Source of the DNA: Schistosoma mansoni
Lineage: Eukaryota > Platyhelminthes > Trematoda > Strigeidida > Schistosomatidae
Assembly: GCF_000237925.1 (NCBI RefSeq)
Contig: NC_031501.1
Location: 1,800,286 to 1,864,285, forward strand
Direction: 5' to 3'
Length of the DNA stretch: 64,000 nucleotides
In this document: piece after piece, positions 1-12,405 of the stretch
Layout of the letters: every line of letters starts with the position of its first letter
How positions within the stretch are numbered: position 1 is the stretch's first letter
Made by a program: the position numbers and the translations under genes
Notes under the pieces: model-generated
What the model was told of the DNA's origin: nothing
Seen by the model: only the letters and a program-made list of their open reading frames with translations
The model's database searches: none

Positions 1-2579
1 TCTAGTACATAGGCAACCAATATGACAGAACTTCGTCTCAAAAATAGTGCACTCTTCTTTAAAGCGGCTACTAACACGTAGCTGGTATAAGCCTTCCACA
101 TGGAACTAAGTAGATGACAATATAATGTGAACACCCAATCACAGCTTATTAACATTATCGGTTTAGTATAGTGTCAACACTTTCGAGGATAAATGCTATA
201 TTTAGGCATCGCCATGGCCAAAAGACTGATGTGCTATAAATGAGACTGTATAATAAAATATAACGAAAATACATAAGCATTTTTCAGGAACCATCGACGT
301 CTCCATATTCCTTTCAATTGGGACTGGGTTGTTAATGTGTTCATCACGTAGATTTCAGGCTTTCGTTGGTAGTGTTCCACAAACAGAGAAAAACGTTAGT
401 ATTATATGTAGCAAACGAAATTTTAAAACATTTCCTATTCTCAGAGTAGACAAAAGAATGCCATGGTCAAACGTGGGAGTGTACACTGTCAGAGCCTATA
501 GTGCCATGTGAAATGTAGATAATGTATAAACGTAGAGCGAAAACATTTACTCAGTTAAAACATACAGTTAAGTCGGTAAGCACTTATGGAGCAAGCTGAA
601 AAGAAAATATACAGTAAAAGGCAATTTAAAGACAGACCCTTTAGTAACTGTGATGAAGACATATACGGATATTCAATAATATACTTGAAATTAATTAAGC
701 TCAATCTTTCCTAGGATTCTCATGTACGCTTATTTATCTCCTATACCATATAAGAAAGCCTGTGTCTCAACATTCATCACTTGTGTTATTTCGTTTTCGG
801 GATAGTCAAGGTAATGGTTAGCAATCAGCCAAACACTTTCAGTTCTTCCCGTAACGATACCCGCCAGAGTCTTAGTGGTTGTAGAGAAACCAAAATGAGA
901 TAATAAAGGTGGATTCATGGTAAAAGAAACAAGCAATCCCTTTATCCATGAAGATGTTATCTATCCTGAGGTACCATGTGGATATATCCTGCTTACAATA
1001 GAAAAAGTGCTGAGATCTAAAATCCAATTCGAAATTCTTGATAATAATGATAATAATTGTTGTTGTTGTTCACAAACATCTTATGGGTACATAAATGTTG
1101 TGAAGAAACCATTTTGGGTTCCTTCAAATATGCAATAATACACAAGTTTCAACAATGTTAGCATTATATTTGCCTTATTTGAGAAACGAAAGAGAAAATA
1201 AAATATTAATAGTGGAATAATAGCTAATCAGGTTTGTGTAGTTGGGAAGAATGTTGAATTGATTTTGAAGAAGAAAGGGAAGAAACTAAGGGAATGGAAA
1301 TAAAGGAGACGCGAAATACGTAAATAGCTTAATAAACGTGTTTATGAACACAGAACCCATATATATTCATCATGCATGGCCCTCTTCACCGTAGGTCAAG
1401 TTCCACTCTTGAATATTTATTCAATGGTGTCCTTTGTATTCCCGATGATGTTGTCCATAAAGAATAGCCCTCAGTTCAACCATTCACATCGGTAGACATA
1501 ACACGAGGAAGTTTTAATAACTGAGGCTTGAATAAAATTTTCTTGCAACGCTTCTCATTTTATTGTTTTCAGCTCCTCTGTATTATTGTAAAACTATAGG
1601 ACTTGAACAAATGTATACTTGTGTTCACATTCAGAGAGTGTTCATCGCTTTTAAAGTTGAAGGATTGAGTTATATGTTTAGGTAAATGTAAACAAAGCTA
1701 TCACAAATGAGATAGATACTACTACTCCCTTAATGTGCCGTTACTTATTTCTTACTTACTTACGCCTGCTACTCATCGTGAAGGAGCGTAGGTCGCTCAC
1801 CAGTACTATCCATCGAACGCTGTCTTGGAAAATCCTTCCCAGTTGTTTCCAGTCGTCGTCCATCCTTTCCGTGTCTGCCTCCGATTCCCGACGCAGTGTG
1901 TTCCTTGGTTTTCCACTTTTCTGTTTCCCTTCAGGATCCAAAGTTAGGGTTCGCCTTGCGATGCAGTTTGATGGTTTTTGTGATGCATATCCTATCCAAT
2001 TCCACCACTCTTTCCTAATTTATTCTGCTAGAAGTTGGTTTTTTCTCTCCTATAGTAATCTGTTGCTGATGGCATATTGTAGTTATTTCTAGTCAAAACG
2101 TTCGCATGATACTTTGAAACCATCATATCTTTATATTTACAATTTGATCTAAGAACCGAATGACCTTTGTTGATAAATGTTTTAAGCCTCTAACTTTGCG
2201 CTATATGCTTTAAATGCATCAATAGCAAATTTCATCGTTGAACTCGTTAGGCCGTTACTTATTACCGTTGCCTATAGATGTATTCTCATTTGTTAGATGA
2301 TTCGAGGGACAATTACAATTATCTCTGACTTTTAGTACATAAAACACTGGAAGTAAACACATTTATCGTTTGGCTTTGTTTTCCTCTGATGAAATAAATT
2401 GACCAGATGCTCCTTTGTTGAAGACAGACACACAATTTCAAAATGAATTGTGCATTACTTTCATAAAGACATATGTAAAGCTCGCTGCTTCAAAGATTGA
2501 AATCTTAAAATTACGAAAGCGTTCATTATTCTTGATAAATGTGATCAATAAATTTTAAGAGTTCAAGTTATTGGTAATA
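1..2579. other. 5' flank of the Par-3 gene
   Basis: AT-rich sequence upstream of the Par-3 start codon. Apart from one old RTE LINE fragment (1740-2092) I see no coding region, RNA gene or clear promoter element. Short open frames here (for example 329-511 and 917-1138) have no recognisable domain and are of chance length. A 5' UTR and promoter are expected somewhere here, or in an upstream exon outside the window, but nothing in the sequence fixes a transcription start. Confidence 0.5.
1740..2092 (-). mobile_element. RTE-clade LINE, old 3' fragment
   Basis: The minus strand from 1941 to 1756 reads a degraded form of the RTE C-terminus (PEGKQKSGKPRNTLRRE, then a W..L..I..D..RW pattern). It is followed by the family's 3' end, seen on the plus strand as TTACTTACTTACGCCTG. 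The same 3' end recurs at 19558, 31235, 43272 and 56987. Divergence from the 43272 copy is high, so this is one of the older insertions. It lies upstream of Par-3 exon 1, antisense to the gene. Confidence 0.75.
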
Positions 2580-2708
2580 ATGAAAGTAACAGTGTGCTTT
2601 GATGATGTTAAAGTTGTTGTCCCTTGTGGGAACGGGAGCATTCTGATTCGAGAGCTAGCCGAAATGGCTCTTTTAAGGTTCCAGAAATCCACTTCCTCCT
2701 TGCTGCAC
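2580..2708 (+). CDS. PARD3: Par-3 polarity protein, first coding exon
   Basis: This exon encodes 43 residues beginning MKVTVCFDDVKVVVPCGNG. Par-3 proteins of animals begin MKVTVCFGRTRVVVPCGDG, the first strands of the N-terminal CR1 (PB1-like) oligomerisation domain. Par-3 is a multi-PDZ scaffold that works with Par-6 and atypical PKC at the cell cortex to set apical-basal polarity; the N-terminal domain drives its self-assembly. The start is supported by the family match at residue 1, an A at -3, and an in-frame TAA at 2556-2558. The exon ends exactly at a codon boundary (residue 43, His) with a consensus donor GTAAGT at 2709. It is phase-compatible with the exon at 48348. The family assignment is from recalled alignment, not a search, but the run of identities is unusually clear. 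Confidence 0.88.
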
Positions 2709-4242
2709 GTAAGTTTTCTCTTGATTTAGTACCATGTTAATCCTTTTTCTTGCGGCACGTAGGAAATTTATCGTTTATTTGGTGTAATAAGTCATGACGA
2801 ATATCTCTAGGTTATTTTGTACAAGAGTAAAGGTTTGCATTAGTTTTTTAAGAGTATTACTTTTCACACGGGGCAACGGTTTGACTTTGAGGAACTCTTT
2901 CCCGGTTAAAACTCAGTCATTATTCTTTTAATGTTAAGCTATATCAAAACCTTGTCAGCAAATATTTTAGAGGTATCATGGCCAATGTATGGGTCTATTT
3001 TCTTAAACCTTTGTGCTTCTGAAAATGATTTCCATCAATCGGTAGAAAGTTTACTCATTATAATCAGTCAGCTTAATGCTTAGACCACATATTAATACGG
3101 TGGAAACAGTTAAAGTAAGCTGTAGTGTGAAAATATATTGGGAAATAATCAAAGGTTTGTCTAATTTGATGAAAAATCAAACATTTTAAGAGAGCTCACG
3201 GGTTTTCTTTAAAGCTTTAGACCATATTCCTGAAAAGTTTTCCTATTACTGACCATGTATATTTGAAACCAAGGTATACAGCACGGGACTGTTGATTAGT
3301 AAATCCGTATTACTATCAGTCTTTAAGTAAAGTGTCAGTAAGCTATTTTGAACCAAACATACTACAAGCTACTACAAGCTAAAATTACTTCTCTTGGCCT
3401 TACAGTAAGTTTGACTTCAAAAGTAACAGAAAGTTCTGATAAATCTGTATTTACTGACGTGACTACAATTTGTGCAAAAATTGGCATCGTGTGTTATTTT
3501 TCCAAATAGAAGTATGGCTGAAAATAATTGTATCCGTTTATATCCGATCATATTTCCTTAGAGGTGGTGTCCATTTTACTGTGTGTAAAAGTTACTTTGA
3601 ATACTGCCTGGTGAATTCATTGCCTAATACATCAATTTAGTAAACGTGTCCTATTATTAGATATGATGAGAGAGGTTTTTATTTCTATTCTTATGTATAA
3701 TTCACATGAATTAATGCTAATGATGTCGTTTAGCTGCAAAGTAACTATTGTAATGATTGTTCTGCAATTTGAGTACTTAGACAACATTAGGTGTCCATGA
3801 ATATGTTAATGCATTTGAACCCTTCTTATTTACTTATAACGCTTTATGATTTGTTCACATGTTAAATAAGTGTTTTCAATCAATGATCGTCATAAAATAG
3901 AATAGTTTTTTCATTCTAACAAGTTATTTTGTTTCGAATTGTTCGAATAAAGTGTTCTGTGACCGATAATATTTACAAGATTCTGGTATTTGTAAGCTTA
4001 CATTAATCTGTGTATCGGTTTTAGTATTAGCAATGGAAGCAATTAGGGCATCATTTAAAAAATAGGGTTTTTTTAACATTCAAGATAACTCGGTTATGAA
4101 CAACAACTGTCGTTTGTCTGCATTTTACATGAAAGTAGTGTCAAAGATCAAACTTTACTTTATTTGTCGCTCAAATAAATGAACTAAGAGATTACTCCAT
4201 ATAATTTTTTAGTCAAAAGTGTTATTCAATAATGGAGTCAAT

Positions 4243-4870
4243 TTCATTCAGTCAGCCAGTAACAACGTAGGACCAGGCACACGTATGCATCGGTCCACGT
4301 TGTCATACCTCATTAGCACAACAAAACAAACACCAAATTCATAGAATTAGTTTCTTCAATGGTAGTAATGTATAAAAGAAAGATTGTATATAAGGATACA
4401 ATACAGGAAGAAAGGATCAGTTCATATAAAGAAAGGTTTCAAGTAATTTTAATCTCACGGTTTAAGGGGAGACAAAGAGTATATACACTTATGACACTGT
4501 GATCGATTCTGAGCCATGTGACCCAGAGTCTCCAACCACTGGTTATGATGGTCGCGCGGACCCCAAACACGTAGTATGCATCTACCAACATGGATCAGGC
4601 CAGAGGTTAGTGACTTCAAGGAATGGTGTCACGTTTTGGTCTGGCCGCCCTTATTTTTTTCCAACCATCCCCGTACTAGCCAGCATTAGACATTTTGGTA
4701 ATCGGTGCTTAGGCATACATAACACGTGGCAAAACCATCTTAGCTGATGAAGATTCCCAATCCCATCAACTGATTTACCATCATTCCCTGATACTCTGTG
4801 TTTACCCCCCCATTACTTACCAGGCGATCTCAGCAGATGCCGGTAGTATTTTTAAGACATCTGTGTCAAT
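4243..4870 (-). mobile_element. RTE-clade LINE, 3' fragment (TGAC-tail group)
   Basis: It aligns by eye over its whole length with 62884-63540 on the same strand, including the 3' UTR and the stretch encoding WGPRD...QWLETVGD...NRSQW, which is the C-terminus of RTE-type LINE ORFs (compare the intact ORF at 60043-62640). The open frame on the opposite strand at 4499-4747 is its shadow. The coding part is interrupted, so it is an old 5'-truncated copy. It is antisense to Par-3. Confidence 0.75.
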
Positions 4871-7800
4871 TTACAAAGATATTAAATCGTCTTATAAATA
4901 TTCATGATAGATTTGTCCAAAAGTTTGTTATAGGTTCGTGAGACGTCAGTAGAATATTATGTTTGTCATGCAGATGTTTTACAAGCTGGCTTGAAAACGT
5001 TTTGATCATGAGAATTATTCCACAAAAAGTCAATAACCGTTAATAAGAGCACCAAGATGTGACAAAAAGCGCTCTTAATTACAAGAAGCAAGAGCTGAAC
5101 TGTATAGACGGGCTTTATACATAGCCAATTTTATCAAAAAGATCAGGGGTGTTCATACTAAATTATTTCAATAATTCATGAAATTATTAACGATTAGTTT
5201 TAAATTCTTTCAGAAGGTTTGAGCCTTCAAATGAGTTTTTAAAAACACAATAAACTAGCGGTTTGAGATAGCAAATAACAACTCGATATCAATTACAATC
5301 GGACAGACTCATTCGTCACTCTTGCTTTCGAGGAAATTATAAATAACTAGTTATTTGATCTACTGAGTGTGGGTTTAATTTGTTGTCTCTTTTTTCATGA
5401 GATGATATCAATGACTTTCTCAAACCTTAAGCATCAAAATAGCCATTAAATAATAATTATGATTGATGTGATATTACACTTTTTATGGCTTGCTTATAAA
5501 CTGAATGATTGAATTAAATAGAGTAGGACTCTCATTTTATCGCATTCTTGAGGTGTCAGATGGGTGTTTAGTGGGTTAAATTTTGAATTTTATTCATACA
5601 GTCAACATAAGGACACAACTTGGTCTATACTATTAGATTCATCATCCTAGTTGCAGTGTCATCATTTTTTAAACATAACAGATGGTTTCAATACCCTAAC
5701 TTATTTGGTCTCTTTTTTGTGTTTAAATACGACAAATACTTGGAAAGACTTGCAACAAAGATGTGTTTTTCTTTTTTAAAAGTAAACTGGTGTACAATGT
5801 TTAGTGTTCATAAATAATTATATGATTATCATTATCACTATACAATATAATACATTATCTGAAACATCCAAAAACTAAACTGAAACAAAACTATAAATGA
5901 ACAGTTGTTATTTATTGTACAAATATAAATAACGCATATCAACAGATAAAGACATATAAATTCCTACTTTTAGAGAGTGCTGATTGTGCAATGCATCAGA
6001 TAATATACATTTACTTTTTTATTAATATACAAGTTTACTTAATAAATAATGAACACAGCTGTTGTGAAATTGTACTTTCGTTTAACGGGCTACTAATTTC
6101 GTATATATCATAAATGAAATGTCTAGTCGAATAGCAGCAATCTATCTATTCATTAGTATTTTTCCTTTAGTTTTAGTATTCACAGACAATATTGCCTGAT
6201 TTATGTATTATGTAAGTAATAGTGTGTAAAATTGATATTGAATGATATTATAATGAGAATTTACTTGGGAGTGGAAAAACACTCTTAGATGGCTAGCGAA
6301 AGTGATGGAACCGAACGTTGTAAACGAGAACTTGCTAAATAATTATCGTAAAAGCTGCAAAGAAAATGAACTGTCTTGTGAAAGTGTTGTTTAAGCATCA
6401 TTTTTATTGTGTTGTCATCTGATTTTATTAGTGATGTACATGTTTCCTATACACGAAAACTAATATTGAGTTGGAAGCTTCAATGAGCAAGGACATCAGT
6501 CTGTGAGGTCATTAGGAAAATGCTGACATATGGTCAAGAACTAGTAAATAATTGTAAAATATGGTTGCAGTCTATTAGTGACGTGACTTGAAATCTACCC
6601 CTATGTCGAATATATATAACTATTCTTGATCTTCTAAACTTTGAGTTTTATCCCCCGATTTCGTCTGTTTTTTTAAACTACTCAACACTAATGAACTCCA
6701 CTGATCATGATTTTTCATGAAACAGCTGTCCCGTGCTTTATAGCTTCAGTGGTTATTGAAATTCGGGTGATTCGTGACCTCAGTATATGTTAAATGGCTA
6801 TACGACATTTCATCGACTATTCTTACATCTTTGTTTGCCCACACTAGGACTATATTAGTTTCGTGCCCATAGACAAATGATGGTGCGCTATATGACGATA
6901 AAATAACGGCAAAATACTTGCGTCGTTCATCACTTCTTATAGTTATAAAATAGGAATGAGTAAGCCGACGGTTAATATAATATGCATTCGTCTATTTCAC
7001 TAGTGTCTCGTTTTATTTATGTTAGTTAGGGGGGGTCAAATGATGTTTTTCTTCTGTGTGGAGATAGCTGGAAATGGTTGGTGTGGCTAAGCATAAATTA
7101 GGCGGTCGGTCAAATTCCACATTTTATTCAACTTTTTACCAAATAATTCCGTGTAAAATTTTATTATTTGATTTATATTTGGATTTTAAACTTTTGTATA
7201 TCAATTTAAGGTCTACAGTTAAAAGAGGTAATCCGTTTACAGCAAAATACTGAATAATGAAACTAGTTTTATAGTTTATTTCATCGTTATTGAGTGTAGG
7301 TACTGTCGTAAAAATGTCTTTGGTTCACGAACTGTGATGGATCTGTTATACATTGCTGACTTTGAAGAATGCCCGTCTAATTAATTGAACTATTTGATAT
7401 GGAGTTTTTGACTTTTTGATTTATGTATACAGGGATAACACTATGTAACTTTTAAACAGTAGGTACTGATTGGTTTTTATCGTTTTGGGTTAATAGGATA
7501 AGTTAGCTATACAGTTCTTTCTGGTTTTCAATGAGTTATCAACTGAGATTAATTCTTGACAAATGTCATCTACAAATATTGCAAATACTTTTAAAATTTT
7601 AATAATATTTCTCATCTTTTAGTATTAGAATATAATGGAAAAATCTTTTCATCCCAGTGTCTATTGAAGTCTGTAACATTCTACCGATTACTTGTATTGT
7701 TGACAGAAACTACATACTAGTAGCGATTGCTTATGGTCTTTAAAAATACTGATATATTTTTGAATTATGCAACTCTCTAAAAAGTCTGAGAAATTAGGTC

Positions 7801-8040
7801 ATGGTATCGAAAGTCTAATGAGGGAATAAGTGGAGAGAAAACTATATTTAAGAAATTTGCTGCAATTGGTTGTCTTCAGAAGTGTAAGCGAATTGAGTAC
7901 GACAATCTTTTGAAGAATATAAAATGAATTTATATTGCATTTCATTGCTTAAACTTTTCAGCTACATACAAATGCTAATAAGTCTAATTATTATGAATCA
8001 TTATTAACCCAGTATGGGATTGTAGAGATTGTTGCGTTTC

Positions 8041-8283
8041 ATTAAAATCATGAGCCAATGAATCTTGAACCACCACTGAAGATCTGAAAGCATTGGACGG
8101 CTGTTTCATCCCAGTATCGGACTACTCGATAGTGTCTATTTACGATCCCGCACTCGGGACTCAAACCAGGGACCTTCAGTCTCGAGAGCGAACGTTTAAC
8201 TTCTAGACCATTGAGCCTAGATCCAACGCTGTCAATGTTTAACTTCAACCAATCCACGATACTGAGCGATCATTATCAACATA
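8041..8283 (-). mobile_element. Family B tRNA-headed SINE, CACTATCGAG subfamily
   Basis: Read on the minus strand it has the family B order: tRNA-like head with A-box region (GGCTCAATGGTCTAG), B box (GGTTTGAGTCCC), ribozyme region, then the ATGGCTCATGATT tail. The ribozyme core is altered: where other family B copies read CTGAGGA this copy has TCGAGTA, which loses the invariant G8, so self-cleavage is not expected. The same variant occurs at 28552-28890, so it marks a subfamily rather than a private change. Confidence 0.75.
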
Positions 8284-8467
8284 ATTTTGAATTCGAAAAA
8301 ATAAATTATCTGTCAATAACCTTTAATTTATTTGGAATGTAAATGAAATCAGGAATTAAAGTTTTAACAGAGTTTTATAAATCCTTGTGTTTAAGTTCTA
8401 GAATTCTTAAGATATTTTTATTAACAGCTGAATTCACAAGTCGATCTAAGCTAGTCCATTATTAAAA

Positions 8468-8590
8468 ACGTGGAAGCATTGGACGGCATTTTCGTCCTGT
8501 TGTAGGACTCCTTGGCAGTGCGTATCCACGATCTCGCACGCGGGGCTCGAACCCAGGATCTTCAGTCTCTCGAATCCAACACATGAATTC
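8468..8590 (-). mobile_element. Family B SINE, truncated copy
   Basis: The minus strand shows the B box (GGGTTCGAGCCCC) and the ribozyme region GCACTGCCAAGGAGTCC with GACGAAAA and a CCGTC cleavage triplet followed by CAATGC. Core positions are changed (CCAAGGA for CTGAGGA), so it is a decayed hammerhead. It lies about 200 bp from the copy at 8041 in the same orientation. Confidence 0.7.
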
Positions 8591-9157
8591 AACTTATTTA
8601 ACTCGACTCATTAGTTCAACTGTTAAAAATACTACAATCTCCACAAATCCCCTTACTGATATTTTTATTACTCATGTAACAAAAATCTAGGTGTTTTTTC
8701 CGAATCTCTTAGAAATAGTTGTCTATTGGGAAATGTATTATTATTATTAATCCATTGCGTGTTTTAATGGATATCTTCTTCAAAAATGTTGGATTTTAGT
8801 AATTGCTTTGTAGATAGTTTTTGCGGTTCTCGAATTTCACTCTTTTTTTCCCTTGACTTATACTTCAATTCTCTACTACCAATGACTTTATTTTCACCAT
8901 TCCAACTCATTTGATTCGTATATTATCATTTTACATCTTTTACTGTACTAATAAAAAAGGTGTTTTAATTTGAACCGGTGTACATTCATGTTTTGTTCAT
9001 GTGCTGATTGATTGACTATTTCAAAGGACTACTTTGGTTTTTACTAGATCAAAAACTTTGGGACTATTCTGATTGGCTATTTATCTTTTAAAAGAATTAA
9101 ACCCCCTATAATTTGTTTATTATGATGAATAAAATTTTAGAATAATTATTGAATTAT

Positions 9158-9372
9158 CGTCGTTGGATCAGTGGTTAGCAGTGGAATAGAGAACACGGCT
9201 TTTTCTATTATTTAGAGACTCATCAGTTGGATACACCTATATTCCAGTGTTGATATCCACACTGATGCTCGAACCAAATGTATTTTGCTGCAAACACTAA
9301 CGAGATATTCACCAAACTGCAAAATCCACTAGCCACTAGCTTGTATAATGGGCATGAAGTTTATGCGACTAG
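9158..9372 (-). mobile_element. Family A (Sm-alpha-like) SINE, highly decayed
   Basis: The order on the minus strand matches family A: remnants of the tRNA-like head, B-box remnant, hammerhead strand CAACTGATGAGTCTC, and the GCTAACCACTGATCC segment that follows the ribozyme. Divergence is too high for any intact hammerhead. It is flanked by unassigned AT-rich DNA. Confidence 0.5.
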
Positions 9373-9698
9373 ATGGCAATATTAAGGTAATTACTTCAGA
9401 ATGTTCATAAATCAGTGGAGACTGATCAGTTATAGTTTTTGATATCAACAACGGAAAATGCAAACCATTCTAAACATAAGTAATTGACCTTGTTTAATAG
9501 TCATACTGTTATCAAAGTTTTTTGTAACCAAATTTCTATCACATTAAGGTACTCCTCTAAATTCATTATCAAGTAATGGTTTTACCAGTCATGATTTGTA
9601 ATAAAACTTAATGAAATTCATCTTTCGTATTTACGATAATTTCATGTTTGTATATGATTAAAGATGTAGGTAGTCTTTGCCAAGGTAAAGCAACTATT

Positions 9699-10074
9699 GT
9701 GGTGTGGTCTACTTATATCCATATAAGTAGTGCATGTCGATGGTCAGACATAGAATGTATTTTGGCAGAAGACCGATAAGGAAAGAACTGAAATGAAGCA
9801 CAATTAGTAGGAAAATGCATGAACAATGGAATAAGAGAAGATGAACTGATATTTACAGAAGGAACAGTGAAGTTTGAGACAATTGCTTGTTATTTTGCAA
9901 ATTAACTGTTCACTGTATGGTTATCAGAATTTAGTTAGATAGTCTGTGGGGAATGACGGTACTAGTGTAGTGAATAAGACCACAAATGGGAACAATCGAA
10001 TGTATTTAAGCACTAATTACAGAACATCTCAGTAAAATATGACAACCTTACAGTAAAAAGCTAATTTACTAACT
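9699..10074. repeat. About 320-bp LTR-like repeat, rearranged copy
   Basis: It shares sequence with copies at 32192, 38325, 42860 and 57541. The first part (9699 to about 9950) is in plus orientation. The last part (about 9977-10074) repeats the same end region in minus orientation, making a near-inverted repeat. Elsewhere the family has TGTGG...CCACA ends, which suits a solo LTR, but no internal region is attached and the class is not proven. Treated as a fossil. Confidence 0.45.
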
Positions 10075-10087
10075 ATTAATTAATTTT

Positions 10088-10447
10088 ACTTAGTATTGTT
10101 TGTTTAGATCTTACCATTGATGTTTTTAGGAGTGCAACTGGTCAGTCTCTAATTAGCATATGTACATACCTCGATACATGCCTCGATATAGCCTTAATTC
10201 ACAAGCATTGTAAGCAAAGATTGATGGATAGCGGCTAGCAGTGGAATCCAGTTGGACGCGCGTTTCGTCCTATTTCGGACTCGTCAGCTGGATGTACCTG
10301 CATCTCAGGGTTGATGTTCACTCTGGGACTCGAACCCAGTACCTTTCGCTTCAAACGCCATCGCGTTATCCACTCGGCCATTGAGTCCTGATAGCCGCTT
10401 GCTTGTGCAATAGGGTGAAGTTTTTAGATTCGCTTGATATTTTAACG
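10088..10447 (-). mobile_element. Family A (Sm-alpha-like) SINE, full monomer
   Basis: This is the cleanest complete monomer. On the minus strand it reads: leader, tRNA-like head with a consensus A box (TGGCCGAGTGG) and B box (GGTTCGAGTCC), hammerhead ribozyme (10246-10293), the CTATCCATCAATCTTTGCTTA segment, and the tail ending AACAATACTAAGT. The boxes imply RNA polymerase III transcription. It is flanked by a slightly imperfect 13/14-bp target duplication, ATTAATTAATTTT at 10075-10087 and ATTAATTCAATTTT at 10448-10461, as in LINE-driven retroposition. Confidence 0.85.
10246..10293 (-). ncRNA. Hammerhead ribozyme, Sm-alpha type, intact core
   Basis: On the minus strand: helix I strand ATCCAG, core CTGACGA, helix II GTCC/GGAC, core GAAA, a short helix III, cleavage triplet GTC, then the second helix I strand CTGGAT after a short spacer. 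All invariant core bases I can check are present. It is antisense to the Par-3 transcript, so it would fold only in RNA made from the SINE's own strand. Confidence 0.82.
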
Positions 10448-11102
10448 ATTAATTCAATTTTCAGACCCCCCCCCAAAAAAACATTGATGTTTATTCGTTA
10501 TAATAAAAATCTATGAAAAGAGGAAACAAAATGAAAATCCCCCCATCTCAAAAAATAATCAATTTTATTTATGGAAACAATAAAATATATTTTTAGAAAA
10601 AAAATATTAAAATAGAATTTTTAAGAAAGGAAATACTCTTAATAATAGACAGGCTGTGTGTGTGAGTTTAAATTAGACTAGAGTGGGAAAAAGAAGGAAA
10701 CTAATGAGCAAAAAAAAAACGTATTTTAATCTCTTCTAAATCACACTTATTTATTTATTCATTCATATTAGTTTAGTCTAATCAGTCGTTCATTTTGTTT
10801 TTTTTATATTTTGTTTCTTAGATGAAAAAAAACGTTTTCCTTTTTTTCTAAATATACAATTTTGATTATATATATAGGCTGATTAAATGGATTGAATACA
10901 GTAAAACGGTTAAGTAAAGTGGTTTTTATTTTTAGACTAAATCGTTTGGTTACTATTTTTTTTAAAGTCTAAAATATCAATAAATTTTTCAAGAAAAAGT
11001 CAATAGAAGATTAATGATATTGCTGATATGAAAGTAGTATATATATACAAACGTGTTTTAACTATTTTTATCTATTCCATTACTACTGACTGTAGAGAGG
11101 TG

Positions 11103-11462
11103 TGACAGCAGTAAGGTGTTTTCTTCAGACAACCAGCACAACAGTGATGCTGTTTTCCTACAAGGAGGGGTGGGGTTAGAAAAGGTCGACCCTAAAGATG
11201 TATACCACGCCTTATCCCACGGATTTCCGTCTCCGGCAGTAAGGTCCCAACAAGTACGGAGCTAACACGAAAATTACTTACAAAAAGGTCGTATGTGACC
11301 GACCTCAAGCAGTTATCCCTTGGGCACTGCGGTTACTCTCTAAGGCCATTAAGACCACTTCTAATCCAATTTTCTTTTCAGATACCCCTAGAAGAACCCT
11401 TCCACAGTGTGGGCAGCCGGGAAGTGATAACTACCCTCATACGTCTAACAGCATTCAAGATC
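11103..11462 (+). mobile_element. GC-rich insertion, unclassified (LINE 5'-UTR-like)
   Basis: About 360 bp stands out by composition from the AT-rich intron. It has no open frame of note and contains C/G-rich blocks near 11220-11400. It is flanked by an 8-bp direct repeat, ACTGACTG, at 11095-11102 and 11463-11470, which suits a target duplication. The repeat continues as an ACTG tract, resembling the TGAC-type 3' tail of the LINE pieces at 4243 and 62884. It may be a 5' UTR or a non-autonomous derivative of that LINE; I cannot prove either. Confidence 0.45.
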
Positions 11463-11587
11463 ACTGACTGACTTGATCAATATTAACGAAGCTTGATTAT
11501 TTCGATGTATTAGAATTCATTACGAAAGTGTATGATATTATATAGAACGGATAAGTTTTTCAGTTGTAATTGTTTTAAAAAGATTAG

Positions 11588-11824
11588 TTGGATGTATTTA
11601 GTCAGATATTTGTTCATGGACAAATTGAGACTTCTATATCTTGGCATCTGCCTGGATCGTTACAAGTTAAACTATTACATAAATCAAGGAAACTAACAAT
11701 AAGAAGTGAAACAGTGGAAACGATAATATGTCATGAACTTGTTTCTAATAATATTACTGTCTGTAACTTTGGCTATTGTCAGATGGCAAAAAGACATCGA
11801 TTTAATCAAATAATAACTATAAAA
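11588..11824 (+). other. Possible extra exon, weak
   Basis: An open frame of 79 codons directly preceded by TAG (usable as an acceptor) ends in a consensus GTAAGT donor at 11825. Both ends are in phase 0, so it could be spliced between the two Par-3 exons without changing frame. The predicted peptide (QIFVHGQIETSISWHLPGS...) matches nothing I recognise, and the acceptor has a poor pyrimidine tract. Open frames of this length occur by chance in 64 kb of AT-rich DNA. Confidence 0.15.
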
Positions 11825-12261
11825 GTAAGTGACTAAAAATGAGAAGTTTGGCTTAAAAAATGGTAGAAATCATAAATTGAAAATCATAAAATAACACTGA
11901 ACTCAAATTTTAGTGTAGTGTAAGAAATTAATGTATCTGCACCACTGCGATTGATATATAAAAAAGGTTTCCAATCATAGTTTACTCCTATCTTGTGAAC
12001 TTCTACCAAGTAATTCTCAACTAGGCAATTACTTTACAGAATGATGTCATGCTTTGATATGGCTACATCATAGTCATACACATGCCTGATTAATTCTACT
12101 ATAACCGGCATAGAACGTCGTAGTAAATAATGAATGAAGAATAATAATATGTGTTTGAACTATATTATCGTTAGAATTGAAATCTGAGAACACCACTTAT
12201 TATCATAGTTCGTTTATGGAGATCTTTGAACTTTTCATACTCGAATATTTAAAATATTCGG

Positions 12262-12405
12262 TGTCAACCCAGTGATCTAGAGGTTAAGGATTGACGTGAA
12301 AGACTAAAGATCCTGGGTCTTATCATTGATAGAGTAGTGAACACGTACTTCTGATTCACGTGATACTAGGATAAAACAGCTGTTCAGTACTTGCTAGATT
12401 TTTTA
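12262..12405 (+). mobile_element. tRNA-headed SINE relic (family B-like)
   Basis: It shows a head-like block (CCAGTGATCTAGAGGTTAAG), a B-box remnant (GATCCTGGGTCTTATC), and decayed ribozyme-region sequence ending CTGTTCAGTACTTGC where family B has CGTCCAGTGCTTCC. No hammerhead core survives. Confidence 0.5.

Noticed and set aside
4499-4747. 82-codon plus-strand open frame
   Set aside because: It is the reverse strand of an RTE LINE C-terminus; the minus-strand protein pattern explains it.
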